DNA of 64,000 bases, from the NCBI GenBank assembly GCA_016756725.1, contig JAESII010000005.1, positions 376,595-440,594 on the forward strand, in the 5' to 3' direction. This document shows, one piece after another, positions 35,766 to 45,097 of the stretch (positions within the stretch are counted from its first letter, which is position 1; every line of letters begins with the position of its first letter). Source of the DNA: Synergistaceae bacterium. GTDB taxonomy: Bacteria; Synergistota; Synergistia; Synergistales; Aminithiophilaceae. The notes under the pieces are model-generated. The model saw only the letters and a program-made list of their open reading frames with translations, had not been told where the DNA came from and did not search any database. The position numbers and the translations under genes are program-made.

Positions 35766-37577
35766 ATGACCGAAAGCAAGGGAACCTACAGACGACGCCC
35801 CCTCCACGAAGTGGGCAGAGAGCTTGCCGCCGTCGCCCAGGGGCAGAGTGCTGCCGATCTCGTCGTCCGCAACGCCAGGCTCCTCAACGTCAACACCGGT
35901 GAGATTCTGGATGGGATCGACGTGGCCGTCAAGTCGGGCCGCATCGCCTACGTCGGTGCCGCCGATCACACCCTGGGTGAGGAGACGGCCGTCATTGACG
36001 CCGGCGGCAGGGTCCTCGCTCCCGGTTTCCTCGACGGCCACATCCATGTTGAAAGCAGCATGGTCACCGTCAGGGAGTACGCCCGCGTCGTCGTCCCCCA
36101 CGGCACGACGGGGATCTTCATGGACCCCCACGAGATCGCCAACGTCCTCGGCATGGAGGGGGTCCGTCTCATGGTCGACGACGGCCGGGACGTGCCGATG
36201 AACGTCTGGGCCACCATGCCCTCCTGCGTGCCCGCCGTGCCCGGCTTCGAAGACGCCGGAGCCGAATTCGGCCCGGCCGAGGTGGCCGAGGCCATGACCT
36301 GGGAGGGGATCGCCGGGCTCGGTGAGCTGATGAACTTCCCCGGCGTCCTTATGGGAAGTGATCACGCTCACGGCGAGATCGAGGCCACCCTCCGGGCGGG
36401 CAAGCCCGTCACCGGTCACTACTCCATGCCCGACATCGACCGGGGGCTGAACGGCTACATCGCCTCCGGCGTCAGCTCCTGCCATGAATCGACCCGCAAG
36501 GAGGACGCCCTGGCCCGGATGAGGCTGGGCATGTATGCCATGATGCGCGAGGGATCGGCCTGGCACGACGTGAAGGAGACGATCCGCAGCGTCACCGAAA
36601 GCCGCATCGACACGCGCTTTGCCGTTCTCGTCAGTGACGATGCCCACCCCGACACGCTTCTTTCCCTGGGGCACCTCGACCACATCGTCCGTCGGGCCAT
36701 CGAGGAGGGCGTCGACCCGATCCGGGCCATCCAGATGGTGACGATCAACACGGCCCAGTGCTTCGGCAAGGCCGACGAGATCGGCAGCATCGCGCCGGGC
36801 AAGTTCGCCGACATGGTCCTCCTCTCCGATCTTTCCCGTGTTGCCGTCGACGTGGTGATCTACAACGGCACCGTCGTCGCCGAGAAGGGGAAGATGACCG
36901 TGCCCATCGCGCCATCGTCGATCCCCGACTTCGCCAAGAACTCCGTCCGCCTGGCTCGGCCCGCCACGACCGAGGACCTGCGCATTGCCGCCCCAGAAAG
37001 GGCTGATTCCGTCACGGCTCGGGTCATGGAGATCATCGAAGCCCACGTCGGGACCTACGCGCGTCAGGTCGAACTTCCCGTCGTGGACGGTCATGTCCCG
37101 GCTTCGGTCGAGAAGGATGTGGCCAAGATCGCCGTTTTCGAGCGCCACAAGGCGACGGGGACGCGCGGCCTGGGGTTCGTCACCGGTTTCGGCCTCAGGG
37201 GAGGGGCTGTCGCCTCGACGGTGGCCCACGATGCCCACAACCTGATGGTCGTCGGCACCAATGACGCCGACATGGTCCTCGCCGCCAACACCCTTGTCGA
37301 GGCCGGCGGCGGCATGATCGCCGTCCGTGACGGCCAGGTCCTGGCTCTTTTGCCTCTGCCCGTGGCGGGCCTGATGAGCGAGGAGCGGGCTTCTTCGGTG
37401 GCCGCCTCCGTCGAGGCCCTCGACAGGGCCTGGAAGGACTTGGGCTGCCAGCTCCATTCCCCCTTCATGACCATGGCTCTCCTGCCTCTGGCCTGCCTGC
37501 CCGAGCTGCGCCTCACCAATAGAGGGCTCGTCGACACGGTGGCCTTCCGGTTCACCGATCTCTTCGTCCGGCCTTAG
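35766..37577 (+). CDS. ade: Adenine deaminase
   Basis: Ade converts adenine to hypoxanthine and ammonia for purine salvage. The 603-residue metal-dependent amidohydrolase has 'PGFLDGHIHVESSM' (metal histidines), 'TTGIFMDPHEIANVLG', 'GHYSMPD', 'SDDAHPD' and the C-terminal Ade domain with 'GLRGGAVASTVAHDAHNLMV'. AAGGAGG lies 11 nt before ATG 35766. It fits with gpt and the BMP transporter at 48603-54046 in purine use. Confidence 0.95.
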   Translation: MTESKGTYRRRPLHEVGRELAAVAQGQSAADLVVRNARLLNVNTGEILDGIDVAVKSGRIAYVGAADHTLGEETAVIDAGGRVLAPGFLDGHIHVESSMVTVREYARVVVPHGTTGIFMDPHEIANVLGMEGVRLMVDDGRDVPMNVWATMPSCVPAVPGFEDAGAEFGPAEVAEAMTWEGIAGLGELMNFPGVLMGSDHAHGEIEATLRAGKPVTGHYSMPDIDRGLNGYIASGVSSCHESTRKEDALARMRLGMYAMMREGSAWHDVKETIRSVTESRIDTRFAVLVSDDAHPDTLLSLGHLDHIVRRAIEEGVDPIRAIQMVTINTAQCFGKADEIGSIAPGKFADMVLLSDLSRVAVDVVIYNGTVVAEKGKMTVPIAPSSIPDFAKNSVRLARPATTEDLRIAAPERADSVTARVMEIIEAHVGTYARQVELPVVDGHVPASVEKDVAKIAVFERHKATGTRGLGFVTGFGLRGGAVASTVAHDAHNLMVVGTNDADMVLAANTLVEAGGGMIAVRDGQVLALLPLPVAGLMSEERASSVAASVEALDRAWKDLGCQLHSPFMTMALLPLACLPELRLTNRGLVDTVAFRFTDLFVRP

Positions 37578-37807
37578 CCTCCGGCGAGGAGGGGATAGAA
37601 AGCAAGCTCCACCGGGCCGTCGATGACCGTGTCCAGGGGGAGATAGTCATCGTGAAGGACCATCAGGACCTCGGTCACGTCAAGACCGAGGTCCTTCATG
37701 ATGGCTGATGCCGTCGTCGGCTCCCGAAGGTCCAGGGCCTCCGGGAGGACTCTGGAGGTCAGGGCCGCGACGGAGGGATGATAGCGGAATCGGACGGTGA
37801 AGGTCAT
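37574..37807 (-). CDS. MoaD/ThiS-like sulfur carrier protein
   Basis: This 77-residue beta-grasp protein ends in the Gly-Gly needed for thiocarboxylate formation ('YPLLAGG'). It starts one base after the AOR stop (TGAGATG), so it is translationally coupled to AOR. MoaD-like proteins next to AOR genes are thought to supply sulfur for the pterin cofactor. Its stop overlaps the convergent ade stop by 4 bp. Confidence 0.82.
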   Translation of the reverse strand: MTFTVRFRYHPSVAALTSRVLPEALDLREPTTASAIMKDLGLDVTEVLMVLHDDYLPLDTVIDGPVELAFYPLLAGG

Positions 37808-37808
37808 C

Positions 37809-39668
37809 TCAGCCGATTCGGGCCCCCTCTTCGGTCAGGCCCAGGGTCTCCAGCCGCTCCGGCCTGGGGATTCCGTCGTCATCCCAGTCTCGGTGCCGGT
37901 AGTATTCGGCGAGCATTTCCGCAAGAGGGGGAACATGGTCCCCTGTCCCCTCGTCATGGCGGGGGAGAGTGAGGATCCTTTCGGGCAGCCGGTCGTCGGA
38001 AGAACGGACGCCGCAGCGGACGTTGTAGAGCCGCTTGAGGTTGAAGATCCGTTCCCCCGTCGTCACGAGCTCGTCGATGGAGATTTCCCGGCCCGTGACG
38101 AGATTCATCCAGCGGCTCATGTCCGTCAGCGAGCCGCCTCCGTAGAGGAGGAACTTGCAGAGCTTGAGGGAGTCGAAAAGACACATCACGTTCTGGGCAT
38201 CGACGTTGAGCTTCCCTTTGCCCTCAACGCCTTTGCGGTCCTGGGGGCTTTCGTAGCCGAGCTCGGGCAGGAGAGCCGTCTTTTCGAACATGTAGGAGGC
38301 ACCCTGGAGGTGGCAGGCGCCCCGGTTGGACGTGGCGTAGCCGACGGCGAGGCTGTTGAAGCAGCGCGGGTCGTGAGCGGGGAAGGAGAGTCCCTTGCAG
38401 TGGATGGCGTAGGACTCTGCCCCCTTGCCGATGGCCCGCGCCGCCCTGCGGACTCCCTTCTGGAGAAGGCGGCCCAGGTAGGTTTCGCCGCGGCAGATCT
38501 GACGGACCGCTTCCACCATGGCCTCGGCGTTGCCCCAGCGCAGGTCCAGGCCGCCCAGTTCCGTTTCGGAAAGGAGACCCTTCTGGGCGCATTCCATGGC
38601 CATGGCCACGGCGTTGCCCGTCTCGATCGTGTCGATGCCCCAGCGGTTGCAGAGGTCGGCGGCGTAGGTCACGGCCTCGAGGTCGCTGACGAGACAGGCC
38701 GATCCGAGCATGCCCAGCGTCTCATATTCCGGGCCGGCTCCGACCACGCCCGCATAGGGGCCCTCGGTGATGGCCACGTCCCGGCCACAGCCGATCGGAC
38801 AGGAGCCGCAGTAGTAGCGGCCTGTGAGGATCGTCTCGGCCAGGCGTTGGCCTGAGATTTTCTCCGCCTCGGGCCAGCCTCCGCGGGACCAGTTGGCCAG
38901 GGGGAGGTCGCCGAGTTTCTCCGCTCCGACGACGCCACCGGCCGTGCCGAGCAGGTTGAGAGAGCGGGTGTTCTCGACGATGGCCGGAAGCCGCCGCTTC
39001 AGATCCTCTTTCAGCCCTTCCTCGTCGAAGAGGGGCACCTTGCCGGTGCCGACGACGGCGACGGCCTTGAGATTTTTCGACCCCATGACAGCGCCGAGGC
39101 CGCAGCGACCCACGACACGGGCGTTGGCCCCGTCATGGACGATGGAGGCCAGGGCCGCCATCCGTTCTCCCGCCGGGCCGATGGCGGCGACGTGGCATTC
39201 CTTCCCGTGACGCTCGACGAGGCGGCGCTCCGTCTCGAAGGTATCGAGGCCCCAGAGAAAATCGGCCGCGACGAGGGAGATCCGGTCGTCTTCGACGAGG
39301 AGGTAGTGGGGCTTGTCGGCCGCTCCGGTGAAGATGACTCCGTCCCACCCGGCCTGCTTGAGGGCCGTCCCCCATCGGCCGCCCACGTCGCCTTCGCCGA
39401 AAAGGCCCGTCAGGGGAGACTTGGCCAGAATCTGATGGCGACCCGACGTGGGCACCGTTGTCCCCGTCAAGGGGCCTGTCATGAAAAGCAGAACGTTATC
39501 GGGCCCCAGGGGGTCTGTCTCCGGGCCGGTCCTGTCGTAAAGCAGCTTCGTTCCCAGGCCGCTTCCGCCGAGAAACTTCTGCCGCAGCTCCTCGGCGATC
39601 GGCTCTTGCGTGATCGTCCTTTTCGTCAGGTTCACCTGAATCAGGCCGCCTGCGTACCCACCGGCCAT
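37809..39668 (-). CDS. aor: Aldehyde:ferredoxin oxidoreductase (tungsten/molybdenum pterin enzyme)
   Basis: The 619-residue enzyme oxidises aldehydes to acids with ferredoxin as electron acceptor, using a tungsto- or molybdo-bispterin. The N-domain motif 'TKRTITQEPI...LGGSGLGTKLLYD', 'AKSPLTGLFGEGDVGGRWG' and 'GRCGLGAVMGSKNLKAVAV' are typical. The [4Fe-4S] ligands are 'CGSCPIGC' plus a late cysteine near 'FDSLKLCKF'. Substrate range is not predictable. ATG 39668 follows AAGGGGGG. In an amino-acid fermenter it probably handles aldehydes from Ehrlich-type oxo-acid breakdown. Confidence 0.93.
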   Translation of the reverse strand: MAGGYAGGLIQVNLTKRTITQEPIAEELRQKFLGGSGLGTKLLYDRTGPETDPLGPDNVLLFMTGPLTGTTVPTSGRHQILAKSPLTGLFGEGDVGGRWGTALKQAGWDGVIFTGAADKPHYLLVEDDRISLVAADFLWGLDTFETERRLVERHGKECHVAAIGPAGERMAALASIVHDGANARVVGRCGLGAVMGSKNLKAVAVVGTGKVPLFDEEGLKEDLKRRLPAIVENTRSLNLLGTAGGVVGAEKLGDLPLANWSRGGWPEAEKISGQRLAETILTGRYYCGSCPIGCGRDVAITEGPYAGVVGAGPEYETLGMLGSACLVSDLEAVTYAADLCNRWGIDTIETGNAVAMAMECAQKGLLSETELGGLDLRWGNAEAMVEAVRQICRGETYLGRLLQKGVRRAARAIGKGAESYAIHCKGLSFPAHDPRCFNSLAVGYATSNRGACHLQGASYMFEKTALLPELGYESPQDRKGVEGKGKLNVDAQNVMCLFDSLKLCKFLLYGGGSLTDMSRWMNLVTGREISIDELVTTGERIFNLKRLYNVRCGVRSSDDRLPERILTLPRHDEGTGDHVPPLAEMLAEYYRHRDWDDDGIPRPERLETLGLTEEGARIG

Positions 39669-39684
39669 CTCTTTTCCCCCCTTT

Positions 39685-40593
39685 TCAGCGGTGCTGCCAC
39701 TCCAAGGTTCGGATCATCTTGAAAAGCAGAGCGTTCACCGGCGTTGGCACGCCGAACCTTTCTCCGAGACGGCAGACCTCGCCAGCGAAAAGGTCCACCT
39801 CGGTCTTCCTTCCCGCCTCCCTGTCCTGGAGCATGGAGTTCTTGCCTTCCCCGTCCAGGCTGTCGAGCATCAGCAGGGCCTCCTCGACGTCGCCATCGGT
39901 GAGGTCAACGCCGCAATGGGGTGCCAGAGCCACCACTTCGGCCATGGCGTCAAGCAGAGCCGACCGGGCTTCGGGGCAGGACTGGAAGGTGCCGTAAGGT
40001 CCCCCGACGACGGCCCCCACCTGGTTGATTCCCACGTTGAACATGAACTTGGCCCACTGCCTCTTGCGCACATCATCGACGGCCAGGGCCACGACGCCGG
40101 CCTCGAGGAAGAGCCGTTCAAGGCGCCTGATCCGCTCGGAATGACTGCCGTCGGCCTCGCCATAGACGATCCGGGCCGAGCTCGTGTAGGCCAGGCTCCT
40201 TCCGTCGCGGTTGGAGTCCATGTGGGTCACGAAGGCGGGAACGACCTTCTCCGGGCCGACGGCCCGGCCGATGATCTCCTCGCTGCTGATGCCGTTCAGC
40301 AGAGAGAGGACCGTCGTCTCCGGTCCCGTCACGGCCTTCAGGTCAGGCAGGACCGTCTCAAGGTCGTAGGCCTTGACGGCCACGAAGATCACGTCGGGCC
40401 TTTCTGTCACCTCCTGGGCCGTGACGAAGGGGAAGGCGTAGGTCCTTCCGTTGACCACCGTCGGCTCCGCGGCGTAGCGCCTTTTCCTCGCGTCGTCGCA
40501 GAGGATCGTGATGGGGTAGCCCGCGTCGGCGAACTGCGAGGCGAAGGTGATGCCTACGGCACCGAACCCGAGCATAAGGACCTTTTCTGTCAT
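39685..40593 (-). CDS. panE: 2-dehydropantoate 2-reductase-family protein
   Basis: The 302-residue protein has the N-terminal NADP Rossmann motif 'MLGFGAVGITFASQF', 'DVIFVAVKAYDLE', 'LNGISSEEII' and the C-terminal ApbA/PanE domain with 'RKRQWAKFMFNVGINQVGAV' and 'NSMLQDREAGRKTEVD'. PanE reduces ketopantoate in pantothenate synthesis. Paralogues act on other 2-oxo acids, so the symbol is tentative. ATG 40593 has AGGGAGC upstream. It lies 16 bp before AOR in the same direction. Confidence 0.85.
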   Translation of the reverse strand: MTEKVLMLGFGAVGITFASQFADAGYPITILCDDARKRRYAAEPTVVNGRTYAFPFVTAQEVTERPDVIFVAVKAYDLETVLPDLKAVTGPETTVLSLLNGISSEEIIGRAVGPEKVVPAFVTHMDSNRDGRSLAYTSSARIVYGEADGSHSERIRRLERLFLEAGVVALAVDDVRKRQWAKFMFNVGINQVGAVVGGPYGTFQSCPEARSALLDAMAEVVALAPHCGVDLTDGDVEEALLMLDSLDGEGKNSMLQDREAGRKTEVDLFAGEVCRLGERFGVPTPVNALLFKMIRTLEWQHR

Positions 40594-40861
40594 GTTCCAT
40601 CGCTCCCTTGTCCTGGCGTTCATCGTCGCGGTAACCGGATTGAAGCCGGCTCCCTCGTGGTTGTCCCATTTTATCAACAAAAGAACGGTTCGACTTTCCC
40701 GATACATTCACCATCAGCCCTTTTTCGGGCGGTGAAGAAAAGAGACAGGCAACCAGAGCCGTCTCCGTCACCTGGTAGAATGATCCGGTCAAGGTGTGAG
40801 GGCAAAAAGACAAAGCGCCTCAATCGGCAGGAGCAGCAGGAGAAAGGGGTCTTCTTTCGCG

Positions 40862-42829
40862 ATGGATCATTGCGGTCAAATCAGAAACATCGGCATCTTC
40901 GCCCACGTCGACGCCGGCAAGACGACCCTGACGGAGCGGCTCCTTTTCACCGGCGGGGCCATCCGGACCCTGGGCAGCGTCGACGAGGGAACGGCCAGCA
41001 CCGACGGGCTTGACGTGGAGCGGGAGCGGGGCATCTCGGTCCGCGCCGCCATCGTCTCCATCGATTGGCAGGGAACGACGGTCAACGTCGTCGACACGCC
41101 GGGCCACGTCGATTTCTCCGCCGAGGTGGAGCGCTGCCTTCAACCCCTTGACGGGGCCGTGCTGGTCCTCTCCGCCGTCGAAGGCGTTCAGGCCCAGACG
41201 GAGGTCCTCTGGCAGGCCCTTCGCGAGAGAGGGCTGCCGACGGTGCTCTTCATCAACAAGATCGACCGCATGGGGGCCGATCCGGCTCGCGTCGTCGACG
41301 ACATCGGGCGGCTCCTCTCCCCACAGGTCCTTCCCCTTCAGATCGTGGCCGGAGCCGGAACGGACAGTCCGGCGATTCTTTCGACCTGGCCCGATAGCGG
41401 CCCCGACTTCGCAGAAAAGCTGCTCGAAGGGCTGGCCGATGCCGACGAGACCCTGCTGGATCGCTATCTGGAAGGCGAAGAGATTTCTCCCGTCGAAGTG
41501 GATGAAAAACTCGTCCTCCTCGCCCGAAAGGGTGCCGTCTTTCCCGTCCTCTTCGGGGCAGCTCTCGACGGCATCGGCGTGGAGGCGGTTCTGGAGGCCA
41601 TCGTCCGTTATCTCCCGGCTGCCTCGGGCAGCGAGAAGGCCCCTCTCTCGGCCCTTGTCTACAAGGTCATCCACGATCCCGCCTTCGGGCGCGTCTGCTT
41701 CACCCGTTTCTTTCAGGGCCGTCTTGTACCGCGTGACGTGGTGCACAATGCCAGCCAGGGCACAGAAGAGAAGGTGACGCTCCTCCGCAAGGTCCGAGGC
41801 TCCCGATTCGATGACGCCGATTACTGCGTTGCCGGCGACATGGCCCTCCTGTCGGGTCTCAACGGGACCCGGGCCGGTGACATCCTCGGCGATCCTTCCG
41901 CCGTTCCTCCGCCCGTCAGGCTGCTGGAGCCCCTCTTTCGCGCCCGTGTCGTTCCCGCCGAGCACGATCGTCTGCCCGCGCTGCTTGAGGCTCTCCGCAT
42001 CCTCGACGAGGAGGATCCCTTTCTGGACTTCCGCTATGATCCGGAACGTAAGGAGCTTCACGTCCGCATTGTCGGTCTCATGCAGACCCAGATCCTCGAA
42101 AGCCTCCTGCAAAGCCGGTTCGGGCTGACCGTCTCCTTCGAACAGCCGGCGACGATCTACCGCGAAACGCCCCTTGCCGCCGCCGAGGGAACGGTGGAAT
42201 ATACCCTCCCCAAGCCTTGCTGGGCCGTCATGACCTTCCGCATCGAGCCGGGCGAGAGGGGGTCGGGCCTTTCCTTCCGCTCCGAAGTCAGCACCGACGC
42301 CATCCACGTCAAATACCAGCGCGAGGTGGAACGGGCCCTTCCGGCGGCTCTCGAACAGGGCCTATTTGGCTGGCAGGTGACGGATCTCAAGGTCACTCTC
42401 GTCGGCGGCGAAGACCACGAGATCCACTCCCGCCCTTCCGACTTCCTCATCGCCACGCCCATGGGCATCATGGATGCCCTGGAAAAGGCCGGTACCCGCC
42501 TTCTGGAGCCGATGCTTTCCTTCTCTCTGACGGTTCCCGAAGAGATCGGCAGGCGTGTCCTCGGCGATCTGGTGCGGATGAGGGCCGAAATCGAGAGTCC
42601 CGTCATTTCGGGCGGCCAGTTCCAGGTGAAGGGCGTCGTTCCCGCCGCCGATTCGATGGACTATCCCGTCCTGCTCGGGACCCGTTCCGGCGGACGTGCC
42701 CGCATGGCCACGCGTTTTAGCGGCTATCGGGAGTGTCCCGAAGGCTTCAGGGCCGAGACGCCCCGGCGGGGCATCGATCCCCGAGACCGGTCAAAGTACA
42801 TTTTGGCGGCGAGAAAGGCCCTGGGCTGA
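40862..42829 (+). CDS. Tet(M)/EF-G-like ribosomal-protection-type GTPase
   Basis: The 655-residue translational GTPase has '[16 protein letters not shown]', 'RGISVRAAIVSI', 'DTPGHVDF' and 'NKIDRMGAD', and the full five-domain layout. Its length and the 'STDGLDVERERGIS' wording match the Tet(M)/OtrA ribosomal-protection branch more than EF-G (about 690). Such proteins evict tetracycline from the ribosome; many chromosomal relatives in anaerobes have not been shown to confer resistance. ATG 40862 follows a weak AAAGGGG site. Confidence 0.85.
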   Translation: MDHCGQIRNIGIFAHVDAGKTTLTERLLFTGGAIRTLGSVDEGTASTDGLDVERERGISVRAAIVSIDWQGTTVNVVDTPGHVDFSAEVERCLQPLDGAVLVLSAVEGVQAQTEVLWQALRERGLPTVLFINKIDRMGADPARVVDDIGRLLSPQVLPLQIVAGAGTDSPAILSTWPDSGPDFAEKLLEGLADADETLLDRYLEGEEISPVEVDEKLVLLARKGAVFPVLFGAALDGIGVEAVLEAIVRYLPAASGSEKAPLSALVYKVIHDPAFGRVCFTRFFQGRLVPRDVVHNASQGTEEKVTLLRKVRGSRFDDADYCVAGDMALLSGLNGTRAGDILGDPSAVPPPVRLLEPLFRARVVPAEHDRLPALLEALRILDEEDPFLDFRYDPERKELHVRIVGLMQTQILESLLQSRFGLTVSFEQPATIYRETPLAAAEGTVEYTLPKPCWAVMTFRIEPGERGSGLSFRSEVSTDAIHVKYQREVERALPAALEQGLFGWQVTDLKVTLVGGEDHEIHSRPSDFLIATPMGIMDALEKAGTRLLEPMLSFSLTVPEEIGRRVLGDLVRMRAEIESPVISGGQFQVKGVVPAADSMDYPVLLGTRSGGRARMATRFSGYRECPEGFRAETPRRGIDPRDRSKYILAARKALG

Positions 42830-42968
42830 ACTTTCCCCCGGGTCGATGCCGTCAGCCGTTTCTGAAGGCAGGTCCATGCCGTCACGCGAAGGGAGGATCC
42901 TGGAGTCCTCCCTCTTTCTGTGCCCAAGAGAGGCCGGTTCGGAGAGCGCCTCTCGTTGATCCTGCCTG

Positions 42969-42977
42969 TGCTATACT
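42969..42977 (+). promoter_or_regulatory. Extended -10 promoter for rsgA
   Basis: TGCTATACT is a TGn-extended -10 box, 158 bp before the rsgA start, with no good -35. The leader holds CAGGTC (43050-43055) and GACCTG (43071-43076), which could pair. The 42830-43134 gap holds nothing else. Confidence 0.4.
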
Positions 42978-43134
42978 TTCACGGTAATTTACTTTTGATG
43001 TTGAGGAGCTGTTGACTCATGAGATTCCACAGTGCGATGGACCTTGTTCCAGGTCGGGAGGCCCGTGCCTGACCTGATGGATGCGGTGCCTCCCAGAGGT
43101 TGAGAGCAAAATTCAACTTTTGGAGGTCAGTCCA

Positions 43135-44226
43135 TTGAACGCAAAGGAAAAAGAAAATCTCGGTCTCGGCGGGAATCTGCCCGCCGGACATGGTGGCGAT
43201 GGCTCGTGTCACCTGGGGCGGGTGTCGTCTCAAACGAAGGATCTCTACCGGGTCATCACCGGGAGGGGCGAGGTGACGGCTGAGGTTTCGGGCAGATTCC
43301 GTTTTGCCGCCGAAGGCCCGGCCGACTATCCTGCCGTCGGCGATTTCGTCCTCGTCGATCGCGATGACGACGAGGGGGGACATGCCATCATTCACTGCCT
43401 CCTGCCGCGGAAAAGCGTCTTCATCCGCAAGGCCGCAGGGACGGCCAAGGAGGAGCAGGTGGTGGCCGCCAACGTCGACACCGTCTTCATCTGCCTGTCC
43501 CTCGACAGAGACGGCAACTTGAGGCGCATCGAACGCTATCTCGGTGTCGCCTGGAGTAGCGGGGCCCTGCCGGTCATCGTCCTCACCAAGGCCGATCTCT
43601 GCGACGATCTTTCCGATCGTCTGACCCGGATCGAAAGGATTGCCATCGGCGTCGATATCGTCGTCACCTCGAGCCAGACCGACGACGGGTGGCAGGCCGT
43701 CCGGGCCTATCTTGACTGGGGCCGGACGGTGGCCTTCATCGGTTCCTCCGGCGTCGGCAAGTCGACGCTCATCAACCGCCTCGTCGGACGCGACCTTCTG
43801 GCGACAGGGGAAATCCGAGCAGGCGACGGCAGGGGGAGACACACGACGACGCGGCGGGAACTGATCGCCCTTCCGGAGGGCGGCGTCGTCATCGACACGC
43901 CTGGCATGAGGGAGCTCGGCCTTGACGGTGCCGATCTTGCCCGGACCTTTGCCGACATCGACGATCTGGCGTCGCGGTGCCGTTTCCGCGACTGCAGTCA
44001 CAGCGGAGAGCCCGGCTGTGCCGTTGAACAGGCCATCGGTGACGGGCGTCTTGAGCCTGAAAGACTGGCCAGCTACCGCAAGCTCAAGAAGGAGGCCCGT
44101 TATGAGGGCCTCAACTCACGTCAGATCGAAGAGGAAAAGATCACAGCCATGTTCCGTTCCCTGGGGGGCATAAAGAATGCCCGTCGGCTGGGCAAGGAAA
44201 AAAACAGGAGACGTCACGGTTACTGA
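43135..44226 (+). CDS. rsgA: Ribosome small subunit-dependent GTPase RsgA
   Basis: RsgA helps late maturation of the 30S subunit. The 363-residue protein shows the circularly permuted GTPase order: G4 'LTKADL' precedes G1 'IGSSGVGKSTL' and G3 'DTPGMREL'. An OB fold comes first and the zinc motif 'CRFRDCSHSGEPGC' last. The likely start is TTG 43135, because GGAGG sits 8 nt upstream; ATG 43081 has no such site. It ends in a basic tail 'GKEKNRRRHGY'. Confidence 0.93.
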   Translation: MNAKEKENLGLGGNLPAGHGGDGSCHLGRVSSQTKDLYRVITGRGEVTAEVSGRFRFAAEGPADYPAVGDFVLVDRDDDEGGHAIIHCLLPRKSVFIRKAAGTAKEEQVVAANVDTVFICLSLDRDGNLRRIERYLGVAWSSGALPVIVLTKADLCDDLSDRLTRIERIAIGVDIVVTSSQTDDGWQAVRAYLDWGRTVAFIGSSGVGKSTLINRLVGRDLLATGEIRAGDGRGRHTTTRRELIALPEGGVVIDTPGMRELGLDGADLARTFADIDDLASRCRFRDCSHSGEPGCAVEQAIGDGRLEPERLASYRKLKKEARYEGLNSRQIEEEKITAMFRSLGGIKNARRLGKEKNRRRHGY

Positions 44227-44290
44227 TCGTGACCGGCAGTTCAGCGTTTCTGTCTCTCTTCCAGGGGCCCTGAAGGCGTGAAGGCATGAC

Positions 44291-44326
44291 GGGCAGGCCT
44301 CTTTGAAGCAGGGGCCTGCCCCTTTT
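44291..44326 (+). terminator. Rho-independent terminator after rsgA
   Basis: GGGCAGGCCTC (44291-44301) pairs with GGGGCCTGCCC (44311-44321), followed by CTTTT. Confidence 0.8.
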
Positions 44327-44375
44327 ATCTGGCTACAACCGGTAGAGGTCCAGCTCGGAGAGGAGGGGGGACGAA

Positions 44376-45020
44376 ATGACTCATGATTGTCTGGCTGCCC
44401 TCAAGGGCGGGTGCCATCCTTTCCTGCGCTGGCAGTTCGCCTGCAACGGATGCTGGGAAAAGGCCCTCCATCTCCATCCTCGACAGCCGAAGATGAGGGA
44501 ATGTCTGCGGAGCTGGCTTGAGGTGGCCGCCGACGACGTGGCGGCCGAGCTCTTCTTCGCAGGAGACGCGGGGGAGCTCTTTCTGGGCCTTCGCTTTCCT
44601 CCCCGGAAAGAGACACAGCTCTTTCTGGCCGAGGTCCTCATCGACCTTGATCTGGACGTCGGTTCTGCCGAGGATTCCCTCGCCAAGACCGTCGCCGCTT
44701 TGAGGTCCATCTCGGGCCTGGAGGAGCTCTATCTCGGCGAACCGGCCTTTATGGAGATCGGTGTCGTCAACGGCTGGAAGAGCTTCGGCCCCCTTCGTTT
44801 CTGGCAGGGAGGTTCCCCCTCGCCTCTGGAGTCCCTCCACCTGGCCCTGCAGCAGGGAGGCTGCTTTGAGGGCCCTTTCCCCCTCCCTCTGGCTCTGGAA
44901 GGAGGCTTCTCCGTCCCCGTACCTCACTGGGTCGGATTACCCGTTTCGTCGTCGACAGCCGACGGCTACCGCCTCGACGGCCTCCTGGCCGAGGAGGCCG
45001 TGGCATCCCTTTTGCGGTGA
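44376..45020 (+). CDS. Hypothetical protein, cysteine-bearing
   Basis: I do not recognise this 214-residue protein. It has an N-terminal cysteine-rich stretch 'LKGGCHPFLRWQFACNGCW' and a later alternating beta/helix pattern ('LFLAEVLIDLDLDVG', 'SLESLHLALQQGG'-like). No signal peptide or membrane helix is seen. It is preceded by a strong GGAGAGGAGGGGGG site and closed by a strong terminator, and codon use matches neighbours, so the gene is probably real. Confidence 0.7.
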   Translation: MTHDCLAALKGGCHPFLRWQFACNGCWEKALHLHPRQPKMRECLRSWLEVAADDVAAELFFAGDAGELFLGLRFPPRKETQLFLAEVLIDLDLDVGSAEDSLAKTVAALRSISGLEELYLGEPAFMEIGVVNGWKSFGPLRFWQGGSPSPLESLHLALQQGGCFEGPFPLPLALEGGFSVPVPHWVGLPVSSSTADGYRLDGLLAEEAVASLLR

Positions 45021-45060
45021 TATCCGGCGATGTTGGCTCATCTCCTTCATCAGCGAAAAG

Positions 45061-45097
45061 AGAGCCGGGCCCCTGCCAAGGGGCCCGGCTCTCTTTT
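45061..45097 (+). terminator. Rho-independent terminator after the hypothetical gene
   Basis: AGAGCCGGGCCCCT (45061-45074) and AGGGGCCCGGCTCT (45079-45092) form a 14-bp stem, then CTTTT. AAAAG on the left would let it also work on the minus strand. Confidence 0.85.

Noticed and set aside
35763..37457. 564-codon open frame antisense to ade
   Set aside because: It shows shadow composition with many Asp-His-Gly runs, and ade is unmistakable on the plus strand.
40862..42829. Housekeeping elongation factor G
   Set aside because: The protein is about 35 residues shorter than EF-G and its wording fits the ribosomal-protection branch; no rpsL/rpsG/tuf genes are nearby.
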